A program made the translations under genes and the position numbers. The notes below the pieces were generated by a model. The model was not told where the DNA came from. It did not search any database and saw only the letters and a list, made by a program, of their open reading frames with translations. This document shows positions 47,682 through 59,820 of a DNA stretch of 64,000 nucleotides, piece by piece (position 1 is the stretch's first letter; each line of letters opens with the position of its first letter). Origin of the DNA: Spirodela intermedia (taxonomy: Eukaryota; Streptophyta; Magnoliopsida; Alismatales; Araceae); NCBI GenBank assembly GCA_902729315.2, contig LR746268.1:2721501-2785500 (forward strand), in the 5' to 3' direction.

Positions 47682-47699
47682 TGGCGCCGTTGCCGGGGA
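47682..47699 (+). other. Primer-binding site of element F
   Basis: TGGCGCCGTTGCCGGGGA, identical to element A and complementary to the tRNA-Asp 3' end. Confidence 0.9.
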
Positions 47700-47890
47700 T
47701 GTATTGCATAATATTTAGTATTTTTCTGTTTTTCTCTTAGAGTACACAAAAAAAAAACTTTACTCTTGTTTTATTTTCTTTTTGCTGATTTTTATTAGAA
47801 AAAGGGAACAAAAAGAAGCACGGCAAGGACTGGAGCATCCTGAAGGAGGGTAACAGTTACTAACTTTTTCCCTCGAATTTATTGATTTTT

Positions 47891-49394
47891 ATGCATGGTA
47901 GAAGATCCTTGCATCAAAGGCTAGAAAATCCTTTCATTATTTCATTCAAAAATAAAAATCCGAAAGAAAAATTAATTTTGATGGATCCTGAAGGAAGTAC
48001 AGGTCAAACTGAGAACAATCCTATGGCCATGAAAAATCATTATATCCCTGATTCATTTCAAAGAGCATCCAATATTAGAGTCCCATTAGCACCTACTGTT
48101 AAATTCAAAATAAATCCATGAATTTTTCAAATGCTCCCTAATTTTCATGGATTGCCTTTAGAGGAACCTCATCAGCACTTGGAAAAATTTCATATGGTCT
48201 GTGATTTAGTTAATCTCCCTCAAGTTACACCGGAAATTATTAAGATGAAATTATTCCCTCATACACTTATGGACAAAGCTAGTCATTGGCTATCCACATT
48301 AGATAGAGAATTAACTAGCTGGAAAGATATAGAACAGGCCTTTCTTCGAAAATTTTATCCCTTAGGAAAAACTCAAAATATGAGAAAACATATATGGAGT
48401 TTTTCTCAAAGACCAGGAGAAACTTTGCATGAGACATGAGAAAAATTCAAAGATTTACTTAGAAAGTGTCCTCATCATGCTATACCCAAGTGGCAACTCA
48501 ATAGAATTTTTTATGATGGATTATTAGAACAACATAGAAATATGGTCGATTCTATATGTGGAGGAGCTTTTATGGAGAAAACTCCTGATGAGATTTACAG
48601 TCTTTATGAGAATTTAAGTGAAAATTCTAGAGATCAAGCCTCTTTTGAATTATATGACAAGAAAATGAAAAAGAGAAATTTATGAATTGCATCATGATGA
48701 TAATTCTAAACTTAGAAATGAGGTTAATCAGATTAATCAAAGATTAGAAAAAATTGATTTACTTATTGATAATATTAGAAAGCCTTTTAACCCTCAACTT
48801 AATTCGAATAGTACATGTCCTATGTATGGTGAAAATGATTATTCTGAACTTCAATGTTATAATTTAGATCAATCATTTCACCCTATGCGAGAACAAGTGC
48901 AAGTAGCTCACGGTTTTAATAGAAATAGGGAAAATTTTTCAAATTCTTATAATCCTAATTGGAGGAATAATTTTTCATGGAGAGACCCAAATAATATTCA
49001 AAATCCAGAAGCACTTAGACCCAATTCAAACTCTGAATTTCGTCCAAAACAAGAAAATAGATTTCAGAAAAATCAGCCCTCTCAAACCCAACCTGATGCT
49101 ATGGAAATGATGCAGCAAATGAGCCAAATGATGCAACAAACTATGAATCAAATGATGCAACAAATGATGCAGCACCAGAAACAAATTATAGAGGCTCTTG
49201 AGAATAAGAGAGAAGAGGGACAGCTACCTAGTCAGCCCATAGAAAATTCAGAAAACTGTCCAACAGTAAGATTTCAGCAAGAAGAGTCTAGCTGGATAAA
49301 TTTAGAAAAAAACCCACGAAATGAAAATGTTAGGGCAGTGAATATATTGAGTGAGAATATTTTACCTGAACCTTATTTCCAATTATTAGAAGAA
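47891..49394 (+). pseudogene. gag: gag of element F (two stops, one frameshift)
   Basis: The ATG at 47891 starts the same protein as in A. TGA occurs at 48119-48121 and 48438-48440 (the second replaces a tryptophan codon), and a one-base shift lies near 48665-48680, after which the frame is open into X. The codon that is TGA in A and H is an intact CGA here. The degenerate zinc knuckle (C-P-M-Y-G-E-N-D-Y) and N-S-Y-N-P-N-W-R-N motifs are present, followed by a shorter M/Q-rich stretch than in A. Gag may have been functional when F was inserted; now it is broken. Confidence 0.85.
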
Positions 49395-50399
49395 ATTGAT
49401 GATCCATTAGAAGTAAATAAGAATATTAAGGCCAAAAATGTAGTAGCAGAAAATTTGAATAAAATCAGTTATTGCTCACAATTGATGAATGAATATAGTG
49501 AGGATGATGAGGAGAAAGAACCCTTAGATGAAGAAACAGCGACTGATCATAGAAAAATCATCCAAATTTCAGTAGAAGGGAGTAAGGACAGAAATGAAGA
49601 AAAATATATTTCAGGGGAGGAAAAATCAATTGATTTGGGAGATGTAGGAGACGAAATTAATGAATCTAATCATAATTTTGCAGCCATTGATGTTGATTGT
49701 GAGGATGATGATGTATATCATATACCAAAATTAAAAGATAGCTCTTGGGAAGATGAAGAATTTGATGAGTTGAGAAACGAAAAGCTAGAAAAAGAATTGA
49801 TTCAACTAATGGGAACAAGTGAAAATAATAGATGTGAATATAGAGATAATTTTGGAGGAGAAAATTTGAATTTTACTGAATTCATTAGATCTGAGATTAA
49901 AGAAGACAATCCTTCCATCCTTCAAAACCCACAGCCCATTAGAATTATTTCTAAGCTTGAAATATTTCACTCCTCACAAATTGAACAAATATGTATGGAA
50001 GATAAAATGGAGCAGGGGAAGATTATGCAGATAAAAGAAGACATTAAGAAATGGGTGAGTGGAAGAATTAGAGATACCAATTTAGATGAAAAAATTTTAG
50101 ATTGGGCAAGAGCTAATCTGAAAATTATACGGCCTGATCACATTTTATGGTTTATTAATAGAAAGTATTTATTAATGAATGAGAGCCTAACAAAACAAGA
50201 TAGAAATAAGGAAAGATTCTTTTCAAAATGGAAATATTATTTTTGGGAAAATTTTGTTAATTTCCATTTTGTTTTGGCTGAAAGTATGTCAAGGTATATA
50301 TATGAAGTATATGAATTTATGCTAAATCTGAAAAAGAATATCATGAAACTTACCTTGGGATACAAATATATTTTGATGGCCATAGATCATCTTATATGA
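49395..50399 (+). CDS. X region: novel open frame fused behind gag in place of pol
   Basis: About 334 codons without a stop, in frame with the preceding gag, ending at 50399. The first half is acidic and low in complexity (E/D-rich, for example S-E-D-D-E-E-K-E and S-S-W-E-D-E-E-F-D-E-L). The second half is more regular: P-I-R-I-I-S-K-L-E-I-F, D-H-I-L-W-F-I-N-R-K-Y, F-F-S-K-W-K-Y-Y-F-W. The last residues, Y-K-Y-I-L-M-A-I-D, resemble the start of the integrase core of A (Y-E-Y-I-L-L-A-V-D), and F-F-S-K-W-K-Y-Y-F-W resembles [10 protein letters not shown] just before the integrase zinc region. No protease, RT or RNase H motif, no signal peptide and no obvious membrane segment. A decayed homologue is in element C. 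Function unknown. Confidence 0.65.
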   Translation: MDDPLEVNKNIKAKNVVAENLNKISYCSQLMNEYSEDDEEKEPLDEETATDHRKIIQISVEGSKDRNEEKYISGEEKSIDLGDVGDEINESNHNFAAIDVDCEDDDVYHIPKLKDSSWEDEEFDELRNEKLEKELIQLMGTSENNRCEYRDNFGGENLNFTEFIRSEIKEDNPSILQNPQPIRIISKLEIFHSSQIEQICMEDKMEQGKIMQIKEDIKKWVSGRIRDTNLDEKILDWARANLKIIRPDHILWFINRKYLLMNESLTKQDRNKERFFSKWKYYFWENFVNFHFVLAESMSRYIYEVYEFMLNLKKNIMKLTLGYKYILMAIDHLI

Positions 50400-51992
50400 T
50401 ATAAGAGCTGTCCAGTTGGAGACATTAAATTCAGCGCTGCATGGGAGGCAACCCATGGTTTTTATTTCATTCTGTTTGATTTTTTTAAGTTTTTTTAATT
50501 TCGCAGTACTTGTTTCTGTATTTGTTTTTCTTTCGAAAAAGTGCAGGAGGAGGAGTGTAAGATGAAGTGGAAAATTAAAAACGAGGTTGAGGTGATGTCT
50601 TTCAGAGCTTCATCATTTATGAAAATATTTTTAATGCTTAACTTTGCAGATATGCATGCTTCACTTGAAAATTATATTTTCTGCATATTCTGTATCGAGT
50701 TTTCTGTGTCATTGAGGACAATGTCATTTTTAAGTTGGGGGTGAAGTATTCATTATTAATTTATGCTGTAGGACGATTAAGAACATGTGTTTGCATTTTA
50801 TTCAACTTAGAACAGCAACTAAAAAAATAAAAAAAATCGCCGAATTCGGAAAAACTGCAACATCTATTTTCTGGTTTTCTGTCAGGAACAACAGACTGTC
50901 AAAAACAGCAGATAAAAAATAAAAAAAAAAAACCCGAAATTTGAAATTATAGAGACCCTTTTCTCACATTTCAATCCCCTAGATATATATTACTGAAATT
51001 CGAAATTACAGCTATAAAGAAGATAGTTTTGATTTATTTTTGACAAATTTATTGCTGCTAAAATAGAACTGAAAACAGAAAACAGAACTGTCAGAACTAT
51101 CTAATTTACAAATTCCTTACATCATATTACATGCATGAAAAATTAAATCAATTAGATTGATTGATACCAAAAGATACTAGGAAGATTATTATTGAGTCAA
51201 AAGAATGATCTAGTAGCATGAAATGTTGGAATACTCCTTGGATACATGATAGATAACATGGATTTGATTTTACAAATTTTCACTTCATGATCTTGATGGA
51301 TAATATTTACTTGATGTGAAAATTTGATTGATCATTTGAGTTTAATGGAGATTTTTGCACCCTGATCTATAGGACTTGTGAGGAGAAATCACTTATTTCA
51401 AAAAAAAAAAAAAAGAGAGCAATGTGAAAAATCTAGAAACGAAGAGTACACATGGAGGGTGTGAGACATCATTCTCATTGTCGAAAATCGTGTATAGAAA
51501 AACACTTGCTGCAAAATAAGTGGATAAAGTGAAAGCCCTGAAAATGAAGAGTACACATGGAGGGTGTGAGACATCATTCTTATTGTCGAAATTTGTCTAC
51601 AGGAAAAGCTACTTATCCACTATATATATATAAAAAAAAAAAAAGAAGGAAGAAATAAAGTGCAAACTTCAAAAATCAAGTCATAGAAAAAGGGAAATGT
51701 AAGATCAATATTATTCTTGGATGAGTATTGATAATTGGAACATCTTGTAAATACATCTATGAGTGAAGAAGTGATAAAGATGTGAATAGAAGAAGTGAAG
51801 TCTAGATTGTTATTCCAAGGAGTGTTTAAACATTTAAGTGCTTGGCATCATTCTTAAATACTTGATATAAGAATCCAAAGTGTTTAAAGGTGCATCATTT
51901 CTAATTGTATTTTTTTTTCTGTATTGAAATATGATGTTTGAGATTTGTAAATTTTTATTTTCGTAATTCCATTGCTAAGGGACTAGCAATGA
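50400..51992 (+). other. 3' non-coding region of element F
   Basis: Collinear with 4059-5656 of A. It includes tgggaggcaacccatgg, an internal polypurine-like motif (50729-50744), an A-run near 51398-51412, and the 105-bp direct repeat (about 51440-51610). No ORF of note. Confidence 0.8.
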
Positions 51993-52008
51993 TTTAAGTT
52001 GGGGGGTG
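51993..52008 (+). other. Polypurine tract of element F
   Basis: TTTAAGTTGGGGGGTG directly before the 3' LTR; identical to element A. Confidence 0.85.
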
Positions 52009-53761
52009 TGATAAGTCTTCATTATCATGAGTTAATAATTAGTAAATAATATAGTTTTAGCCTTAACTCATGATAAATAGACTTATATTTGTGTTAAAGC
52101 ATGAAAAGTGGTTTTTAGTTGATTAACGTGAATTTTTGGGTAATTATGTGATTTTATACGATTTTTACAGTCTTAGTTTTGAGATAAATGAAGAACAAGA
52201 AATAAAAATAAAAATATTGCAAAATGGGGGGAATCCGCCGGCCAGCCGGGCCCGCAAGCGGGTCGGAAGCGCAGTCGGGGAGTAGCCGCGAGCAGGGGCT
52301 CGAGCGGCTTGGCTTGGATTATAGGGGCACGTGTCGCCGCTCCCCTTCCTCGTCACCGGTGGTCAGCCGGCTGTGGGGCAAGGAGTGGTCGTACACGCGA
52401 GAGGACTTTGCCTAGAAAGCTAACTTTACTATATATTCGCCCGAATAATCGGCCACAACCGATGTGGGACTAAATCCCCTTGTAAGGGGGGGCGACCGCC
52501 GCGGGTTCGAATCCTCCAGAGTCAAAATTCATATATTTTTAACTGATTATCGCGACTTTCCTGCAGATCGCCGGTGAAGGATTAAGCAACCGGAATCGCT
52601 GGATCATTGGCGAAAATCTCGTCAACGCGATTCGCGGAGCATTGCTACTAAAATTTCTGAACGATTCGCGATAAAAGGATCGCGAATCCATCGAGTAAAT
52701 CATCTCCGATTGATCGACGAACAAGCCGTCGTCGGGAAGAGGACGATCCGCCGGGAGACCAGTCGCCACCTCCTGAGAGCGTACCAGATGCGATGAAGAG
52801 CCTCCTCTTGCTGCGCGGACCTGAGGATGAAGCTCCCTAACACGCGCCTCACCTCCATCCAGCCCCTCTCCGTCGGGTGACAGCCGCCGGAGAGCCGCAA
52901 AGTCGCCATTTTTCTGCTCCGCCGGGTGACAGCCGCCGGAGACGATTCAACGACCCACTTCATTGGTCTCTAGACTTCGCGAGAAGATCTAGAGATTACC
53001 CACGTCGTCTTTGTCCAAGGAGAGCCTTCGAGGCCGTGGACACTACACGACGACCCTCCCGAACGCTCAGGATTCCGGTGCATCGCCGACGCGTCGCCGT
53101 CGCGACGCCGGAATTTTCCTGCTTTATCTAGAGATTGCCCACGTCGTCTTTGTCCAAGGAGAGCCTTCGAGGCCGTGGACACTGCACGACGATCCTCCCG
53201 AACGCTCAGGATTCCGGTGCATCGCCGACGCATCGCCGTCGCGACGCCGGAACTCTGTTTTCCTGCTTTCAATTTAATTTACGCTTCATTTAGTGATACT
53301 TTGTTGATTTTATTTACCAAACTATACTTCGTTCAATTACGATTCTTCCGGCTTTTACAGATCTTAATTTGATTAATTGAGTCGTCTGTAATCGCCTACG
53401 TAAGAATCGCCGGGCGGAACTTTGTTTCCGCCTGATTCGCGTTCGCCGGGCGCTGACGTCATCCTGACGTCCGCACCCTTATTTCCTTTTTTTCATGAAT
53501 TTTAAATATATTTCCTTTTTATTTCTTAGTATAAAATTCGTAAGAAAATCGTATTCATTGAGAAAAATTCTGAATAATTACCAGATATTATATTACATCC
53601 CTGTGATCGACTTGGAAAATTACCGCTATTTTTGGAATTTTTATTGAATTATAATTGATATATTTATTTAGAAATACTTCTAAATATCCGAAAATTCGTA
53701 TTTTCTAGTTTTATAAATTTTAAATTTGCGTGATTTAATATACAACGACTGAGTCACGTCA
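52009..53761 (+). repeat. 3' LTR of element F
   Basis: 1753 bp, TGATAAG...GTCACGTCA, young type with two 144-bp units, the second join lacking a few bases (ccggaattttcctgc). The TATA box is at 52429-52437. The ATGGT duplication follows at 53762. Confidence 0.93.
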
Positions 53762-55489
53762 ATGGTGCACCCAATTAAGCTGAGGGGATGGATGGTTAAA
53801 AAAAATAAAAGGGGTGGAACAGAAGATAGGATGTGGTGTAAAAGTGCCAAAAGTTGGCCATGCTGGGAAAAAAAAAAGGAGAAAGAGCAAGAGAAAAAAG
53901 GAAAAAAAAGAAGAAAGATAATTTGAAAAGAAAGGGGGGTAAGAAGTTGTGAGGAAAAAGCTACCCAACTCCTCATAGCAAGAAAATAAGGAAGAGAATG
54001 ATCATCAAAAACTGAAGGCTAAAGAAGCTAGAACTCACTTTAGAGGTAAACCATGCAGATTGATGGTATGGTAGAGAAGCTCAAACACTACCAATATAAT
54101 CTAGAAAATTAAAACCTTTTGCTCTCTAAACTGCAAGGAGTGATATGGACTGAAAGGGCCAACCTCAAAAAAGAAGTAAGAACAAGAAGTAAACTTATTA
54201 TCCCATGGGAAGGATAGGCTGGGGAATAGTATAGCCTTCTTTGATGTCTAATGAATTGCTTCAAAGTCCAGTTTGGAGAGATTTTGAGTGGTTTTGCAGG
54301 AGGTAGAGGAAGACAATTCCTGATGGCAAATGCAAAGGAGCAAGGGAAGAGGGTCAAGGTACAGTCAATGATGAGGCAAGGAAAGGGTTGGTGATTAGCA
54401 ATTCATAAAGTCAAGAAGAGGCCAAGGGTCCCTCCTCCTCTGTGAGAGTGTAAAGACTTGGCTCAAAAATGAGGTTCATGTAGATAATGTAAAATTATTC
54501 ATTTATATGAAATAATGTTTTTATTATGAAAACAAAACAAAATAGAGCATCATCATAAGGCCATAGAGACATTAGAGCCAATGTTCATTCCCTACTATGA
54601 GGGTCTATCTCTATAGATTTTATTATTTGTTTTTACTGAAGGTAAAAGATCACAACTCAATCTTTATCATCATAGGTTGCTTCTTTAGGTATGTTATATT
54701 CATGCTATCACAAATTGATACCTTAATAGAAGAGGTGACATGTCTCTTCATGAGAAAGTGGCAAGATTTGCCATGAGATAAATTGAGTGATTGAGTTGTG
54801 TGGTTCATTAGGCAGCCTATTGATATGTGTGTTTGTCTATTTAGATAGACAAACACACAATTTGAAGTTTTCTTTAAGTTTTCACTTATAGATGGATGGA
54901 CAATTTGAAAGGATCAAAAGGATGTTCAAAGAGTATTTATAACACTATGTTATTACTAATCAGTATAATTATATTAATCTATTAGATGTCATCTAATTTT
55001 CTTACAATATACATAAGAGTTTGGTGATTTAATAATCACTATTCAAACTAGCAACATGAAAGTAATTTTTGACATTGCTAGAGGTAACAAAATAGTTGGG
55101 AACATCACAAACATGCACATATGCACATAGAAGAGCCACATGATACACTAACACATGTAGAGTGAGGAATGAAGAAGTTTATAAATTACCATCAATTGAA
55201 GTGAAGTTCAATGTTAATGATTAAATCTTGCTATGACTCAATGAACAATCTACAAAAATTTGAAGAGATCAAAGAGACATTGAGGACTAGTATCCCAATA
55301 TGACATGTCCTTTTAGGTTGTGGTGTGGATAGAAAGAGTGACTTACCATCTCAACCTATTGAGGAGACTAAAAATTTACCTAATTTTCTATGTTTTACTA
55401 ATAAAGTCATATCAGCCCGATAAGGAGGATGAGAAACAAGATGATCATTAACACATAATTGATAAAGTAACCACTTTACTATGGTGAGG
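53762..55489. other. Unassigned DNA right of element F
   Basis: No recognised gene. It includes a purine-rich tract (about 53868-53940) that generates pyrimidine-rich frames on the other strand, and a perfect hairpin at 54826-54859. Short frames (for example 54109-54357, minus) have no known motif and are not called. Confidence 0.45.
54826..54859. repeat. Perfect 15-bp inverted repeat with 4-base loop
   Basis: Left arm TGTGTGTTTGTCTAT (54826-54840), loop TTAG, right arm ATAGACAAACACACA (54845-54859). There is no T-run after it and no gene beside it. Confidence 0.85.
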
Positions 55490-55781
55490 TGATATGACTT
55501 AGTCATTGTATATTAAATCACACAAATCTAAAATTTAGAAAGCTAGAAAATATGATTTTTTAGATATTTAGACATATTTCTAAACAAATATATTAATTAT
55601 AATTCAATAAAACTTTTAAAAATAACAATAATTTTCCAGGTCGATCACAAAGATGTAATATAATATCTAGTAATTATTCAGAATTTTCTGCAAAGAATAC
55701 TATTTTTTATAAATTTTATACTAAGAAATGAAAAGAAAATATATTTAAAATTCATAAAAAAAGGAAATAAGGGTGCGGACT
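55490..55781 (-). repeat. LTR fragment interrupted by element H
   Basis: Begins TGATATGACTTAG (LTR 3' end in sense) and runs about 290 bp to aagggtgcggact, where element H starts. The remainder should lie right of H, outside the window. GGACT (55777-55781) is the expected left target duplication of H. Confidence 0.85.
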
Positions 55782-57410
55782 TGATAAGTCTTCATTATCA
55801 TGAGTTAATAATTAGTAAATAATATAGTTTTAGCCTTAACTCATGATAAATAAACTTATATTTGTGTTAAAGAATGATTTGTGGTTTTTAGTTGATTAAC
55901 GTGAATTTTTTGGTAATTATGTGATTTTATACGATTTTTACAATCTTACTTTTGAGATAAATGAAGAATAAGAAATAAAAATAAAAATATTACAAAATGG
56001 GGGACCCGCCGGCCAATTGGGCCAACAAGCGGGTTAGAAGTGCAGTCAGGGAGTAGCTACAAGCAGGGGCTCGAGCGACTTAGCTTGGACTGATAGGGGC
56101 ACGTGTACGCCACTCTCTTTCCATGTCGCCAGAGGCCAACTAGTTGTGGGGAAAGGAGTGGTCGTACACACGAGAGAAAGGACTTTGCTTACAAACCTAA
56201 CATTACTATATATTCGCCTGAAAAATCGGCGCACAACCGATGTGGGACTAAACCCGCATCACACCTTCCTCATAGGTGGGCGACTTGCATGGGTTTGAAT
56301 CCTCCCATAGTCAAAATTCATATATTTTTATCTAATTATTGTGACTTTTCTGCAGATCGCCGGTGAAGGATTAAGCAACGAGAATTACTAGATCATTGGC
56401 AAAAATCTCATCAATGCGATTCGTAGAGCATTACTACTAAAATTGCTGAACGATTTGCGATAAAAGGATCACGAATCCATTGAGTAAATCATCTCTGATT
56501 GATCGACGAACAAGCCATCATCAGGAAGAGGACAATCTACTGGGAGACGAGTCGCCACCTCCTGAGAGCGTACTAGATGCAATGAAGAGCCTCCTCTTGC
56601 TGTGTGGACCTAAGGATGAAGCTCTCTGACACGTGTCCCACCTCTATCTAGCTCCTCTCCGTCGGGTGACAGCCGCCAAAGAGCCACAAAGTCGTCGTTT
56701 TTATGCTCTGCTGGGTGACAGCCGCCGGAGACGATTCGACAACCCACTTCATTAATCTCTAGACTTCGCGAGAAGATCTAGAGATTGCCCACATCATCTT
56801 TGTCCAAGGAGAGCCTTTGAGGTTGTGGACACTACACAACGATCCTCCCGAATGCTCAAGATTCTGGTGCATCACTGATGCATTGCCGTCGCGACGTTGG
56901 AACTCTATTTTCCTGCTTTCAATTTACTTTACGCTTCATTTAATGATAATTTTTGTGTTTTTAATTTACCAAAATATACTTTATTCTATTATGATTCTTT
57001 GGACTTTTACAGATCTTAATTTGATCAATTAAATCACCTGTAATCCCTTACGTAAGAATCGCTCGGAGGAACTATGTTTCTGCCTGATTCGCGCTTGCCA
57101 GGCGCTGAAGTCATCTTGATATCTGCACCCTTATTTCCCTTTTTCGTGAATTTTAAATATATTTCCTTTTTATTTCCTAGTGTAAAACTCATAGAAAATC
57201 GTATTCATTGAGAAAAATTGTGAATAATTACCATATATTATATTACATCCATGTGATTGACCTAGAAAATTATTGCTATTTTTGAAATTTTTATTGAATT
57301 ATAATTGATATATTATTTAGAAATATTTTTAAATATCCAAAAATTCATATTTTCTAGTTTTATAAATTTTTTATTTGCGTGATTTAATATACAATGACTG
57401 AGTCACATCC
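55782..57410 (+). repeat. 5' LTR of element H
   Basis: TGATAAG...GAGTCACATCC (last base changed), 1629 bp, one 144-bp unit, without the older-type segment. TATA box at 56206-56214. Followed by TGGTGCTGTTGCCGGGGA, the primer site with two C-to-T changes. Confidence 0.9.
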
Positions 57411-57623
57411 AATTTTGGTGCTGTTGCCGGGGATGTATTGCATAATATTTAGTATTTTTCTATTTTTCTCTTAATATATACAAAAAAAAACTTAACTCTT
57501 GTTTTATTTTCTTTTTACCAATTTTTATTAGAAAAAGGGAACAAAAAGAAGCACGGCAAGGACTAGAGCATCCTGAAGGAGGGTAACAATTACTAACTTT
57601 TTCTCTCGAATTTATTGATTTTT

Positions 57624-59820
57624 ATGCATGGTAGAAGATCCTTGCATCCAAGGCTAGAAAATTCTTTCATTATTTCATTCAAAAATAAAAATCTGAAAGA
57701 AAAATTAATTTTGATGGATCCTGAAGGAAGTACAGGTCAAACTGAGAACAATCCTGTGGCCATGAAAAATCATTATATCCCTAATTCATTTCAAAGAGCA
57801 TCTAATATTAGAGTCCCATTAGCACCCACTGTTAAATTCGAAATAAATCCAAGAATTTTTCAAATGCTCCCTAATTTTCATAGATTGCCTTTAGAAGAAC
57901 CTCATCAGCAGTTAGAAAAATTTCATATGGTCTGTGATTTAGTTAATCTCTCTCAAGTTACACCAAAAATTATTAAGATGAAATTATTCCCTCATATACT
58001 TAGGGAGAAAGCTAGTCATTGGCTATCCACATTAGATAGAGAATTAACTAGTTGAAAAGATATAGAACAAGCTTTTCTTTGAAAATTTTATCCCTTAGGA
58101 AAAACTCAAAATATGAGAAAACATATATGAAGTTTTTCTCAAAGATCAAGAGAAACTTTGCATGAGACATGGGAAAAATTTAAAGATTTACTTAGAAAGT
58201 ATCCTCATCATGCTATACCCAAGTGGCAGCTCAATAGAACTTTTTATGATGGATTATTAGAACAACATAGAAATATGGTTGATTCTATATGTGGAGGAGC
58301 TTTTATGGAGAAAACTCTTTATGAGATATATAGTCTTTATGAGAATTTAAGTGAAAATTCTAGAGATCAAGCTTCTTTTGAATTATCTGACAGGGTTAAG
58401 AAGAGAGAAATTTATGAATTGCATCATGATGATGATTCTAAACTTAAAAATGAGGTTAATCAGATTAATCAAAGATTAGAAAAAATTGATTTACTTATTG
58501 ACAATATTAGAAAGCCTCTTAACCCTCAACTTAATTCGAATAGTACATGTCCTATATATGATGAAAATGATTATTCTAAATTTCAATGTTATAATTTAGA
58601 TCAATCATTTCACCCTATGCAAGAACAAGTGCAAGTAGCTCACAGTTTTAATAGAAACAGGGAACCTTTTTAAAATTCTTATAATCCTAATTGGACGAAT
58701 AATTTTTCATGGAGAGACCCAAATAATATTCAAAATCCAGAAGCACTTAGACCCAATTTAAACTCTGAATTTCGTCCAAAATAAGAAAACAGATTTCAAA
58801 AAAATCAATTCTCTCAAATCCAACCTAATGCTATGGAAATGATGCAGCAAATGAGCCAAATGATGCAACAAACTATGAATCAAATGATGCTGCACCAGAA
58901 ACAAATTATAGAGGCTCTTAGGAATAAGAGAGAAGAGGGACAGCTACCTAGTCAGCCCATAGAAAATCTAAGGAACTGCCCAAAAAGTAGGATTTCAGCA
59001 AGGGGAGTCTAGTAGTATGAATCTAGAAAAAAACTCACGAAATGAAAATGTTAGGATAGTGAATGCATTAAGGAGTGGTAAGATCTTACCTGATCCTTAT
59101 CCCCAAATATTAGAAGAAAAAGAAAACGTGGACAACCCAAAACAAAATCAAATAGGAGTAGAAGAGGATTTTATAGATTCTACCAAGGAAATTTTGAAAG
59201 AGAGGACAATCATTCTATTTCCTAAAGCTCTAGAGCCTAGACAAAGAAAGAAAAAGGAACACAATGAAGAAATAAAAAAAAAATTACAAGATGTGCAAAT
59301 TAGTCTTCCTTTACTCATTGCCATTGAACATATTCCTAAATATGCTAGAGTTTTGAAAGAAATGTGTACACCAAAAAGGGCACCTAGAGTAGAAAAATTA
59401 TCTATGCATGCTAGTGCATTATTATTAAATCAATTATCATTTAAATTGAGAGATATAGGTGCCCCTTTAATTTCGTGTGATATTAGTGGATCTATTTTTC
59501 AGAATGCATTACTTGACACTGGTGCTAATATTAATTTATTACCTACAAGTATTTGTGATAAATTTAATATTTCTGATCTTAAACCTTCTACTATTACCTT
59601 AAAATTTGCTGATAGATCCATAAAACATCTTAAAGGTATTTTAGAAAATGTGATAGTAACAGTTAAAGGGTGTAAGTTTCTAACTGATTTTGTAGTGCTA
59701 GAAATGGATTTTAATAGACAGTTTTATGATACACCAATCATCTTAGGGAGATCATTTTTGCATACAGCAAAGATGAATATTGATTTTTCTACAGGTACTT
59801 CAAAAATTTTATGTGGAGAT
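57624..59820 (+). pseudogene. gag: gag and protease start of element H
   Basis: The ATG at 57624 begins M-H-G-R-R-S-L-H-P-R-L-E-N-S-F. Stops replace tryptophan at 58053-58055 and near 58126. A TGA at 58079-58081 falls at the same codon as the TGA of element A. Further stops and a frame change lie between 58671 and 59017, then the frame is open to 59820. Protease motif reads D-T-G-A-N-I-N-L-L-P near 59516. The M/Q-rich repeat is shorter than in A. A solo LTR interrupts at 59821. Confidence 0.85.

Larger units (their letters stand above)
47112..53761 (+). mobile_element. Element F: complete non-autonomous gag-X retrotransposon
   Basis: 6650 bp with exact ATGGT flanks (47107-47111 and 53762-53766). 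In order: a shrunken 5' LTR, an intact tRNA-Asp primer site (47682-47699), a leader, a damaged gag, the X frame, a 3' region, the polypurine tract (51993-52008), and a full 3' LTR. Leader, gag and 3' region closely match element A. Between the end of gag and the 3' region, pol is replaced by X. It must have relied on enzymes from A-type elements. Its present 5' LTR lacks the TATA box, so this copy is probably silent from its own promoter. Confidence 0.93.

Noticed and set aside
53680-53976. Minus-strand F/S-rich frames that look like membrane segments
   Set aside because: They are translations of a purine-rich tract on the plus strand.
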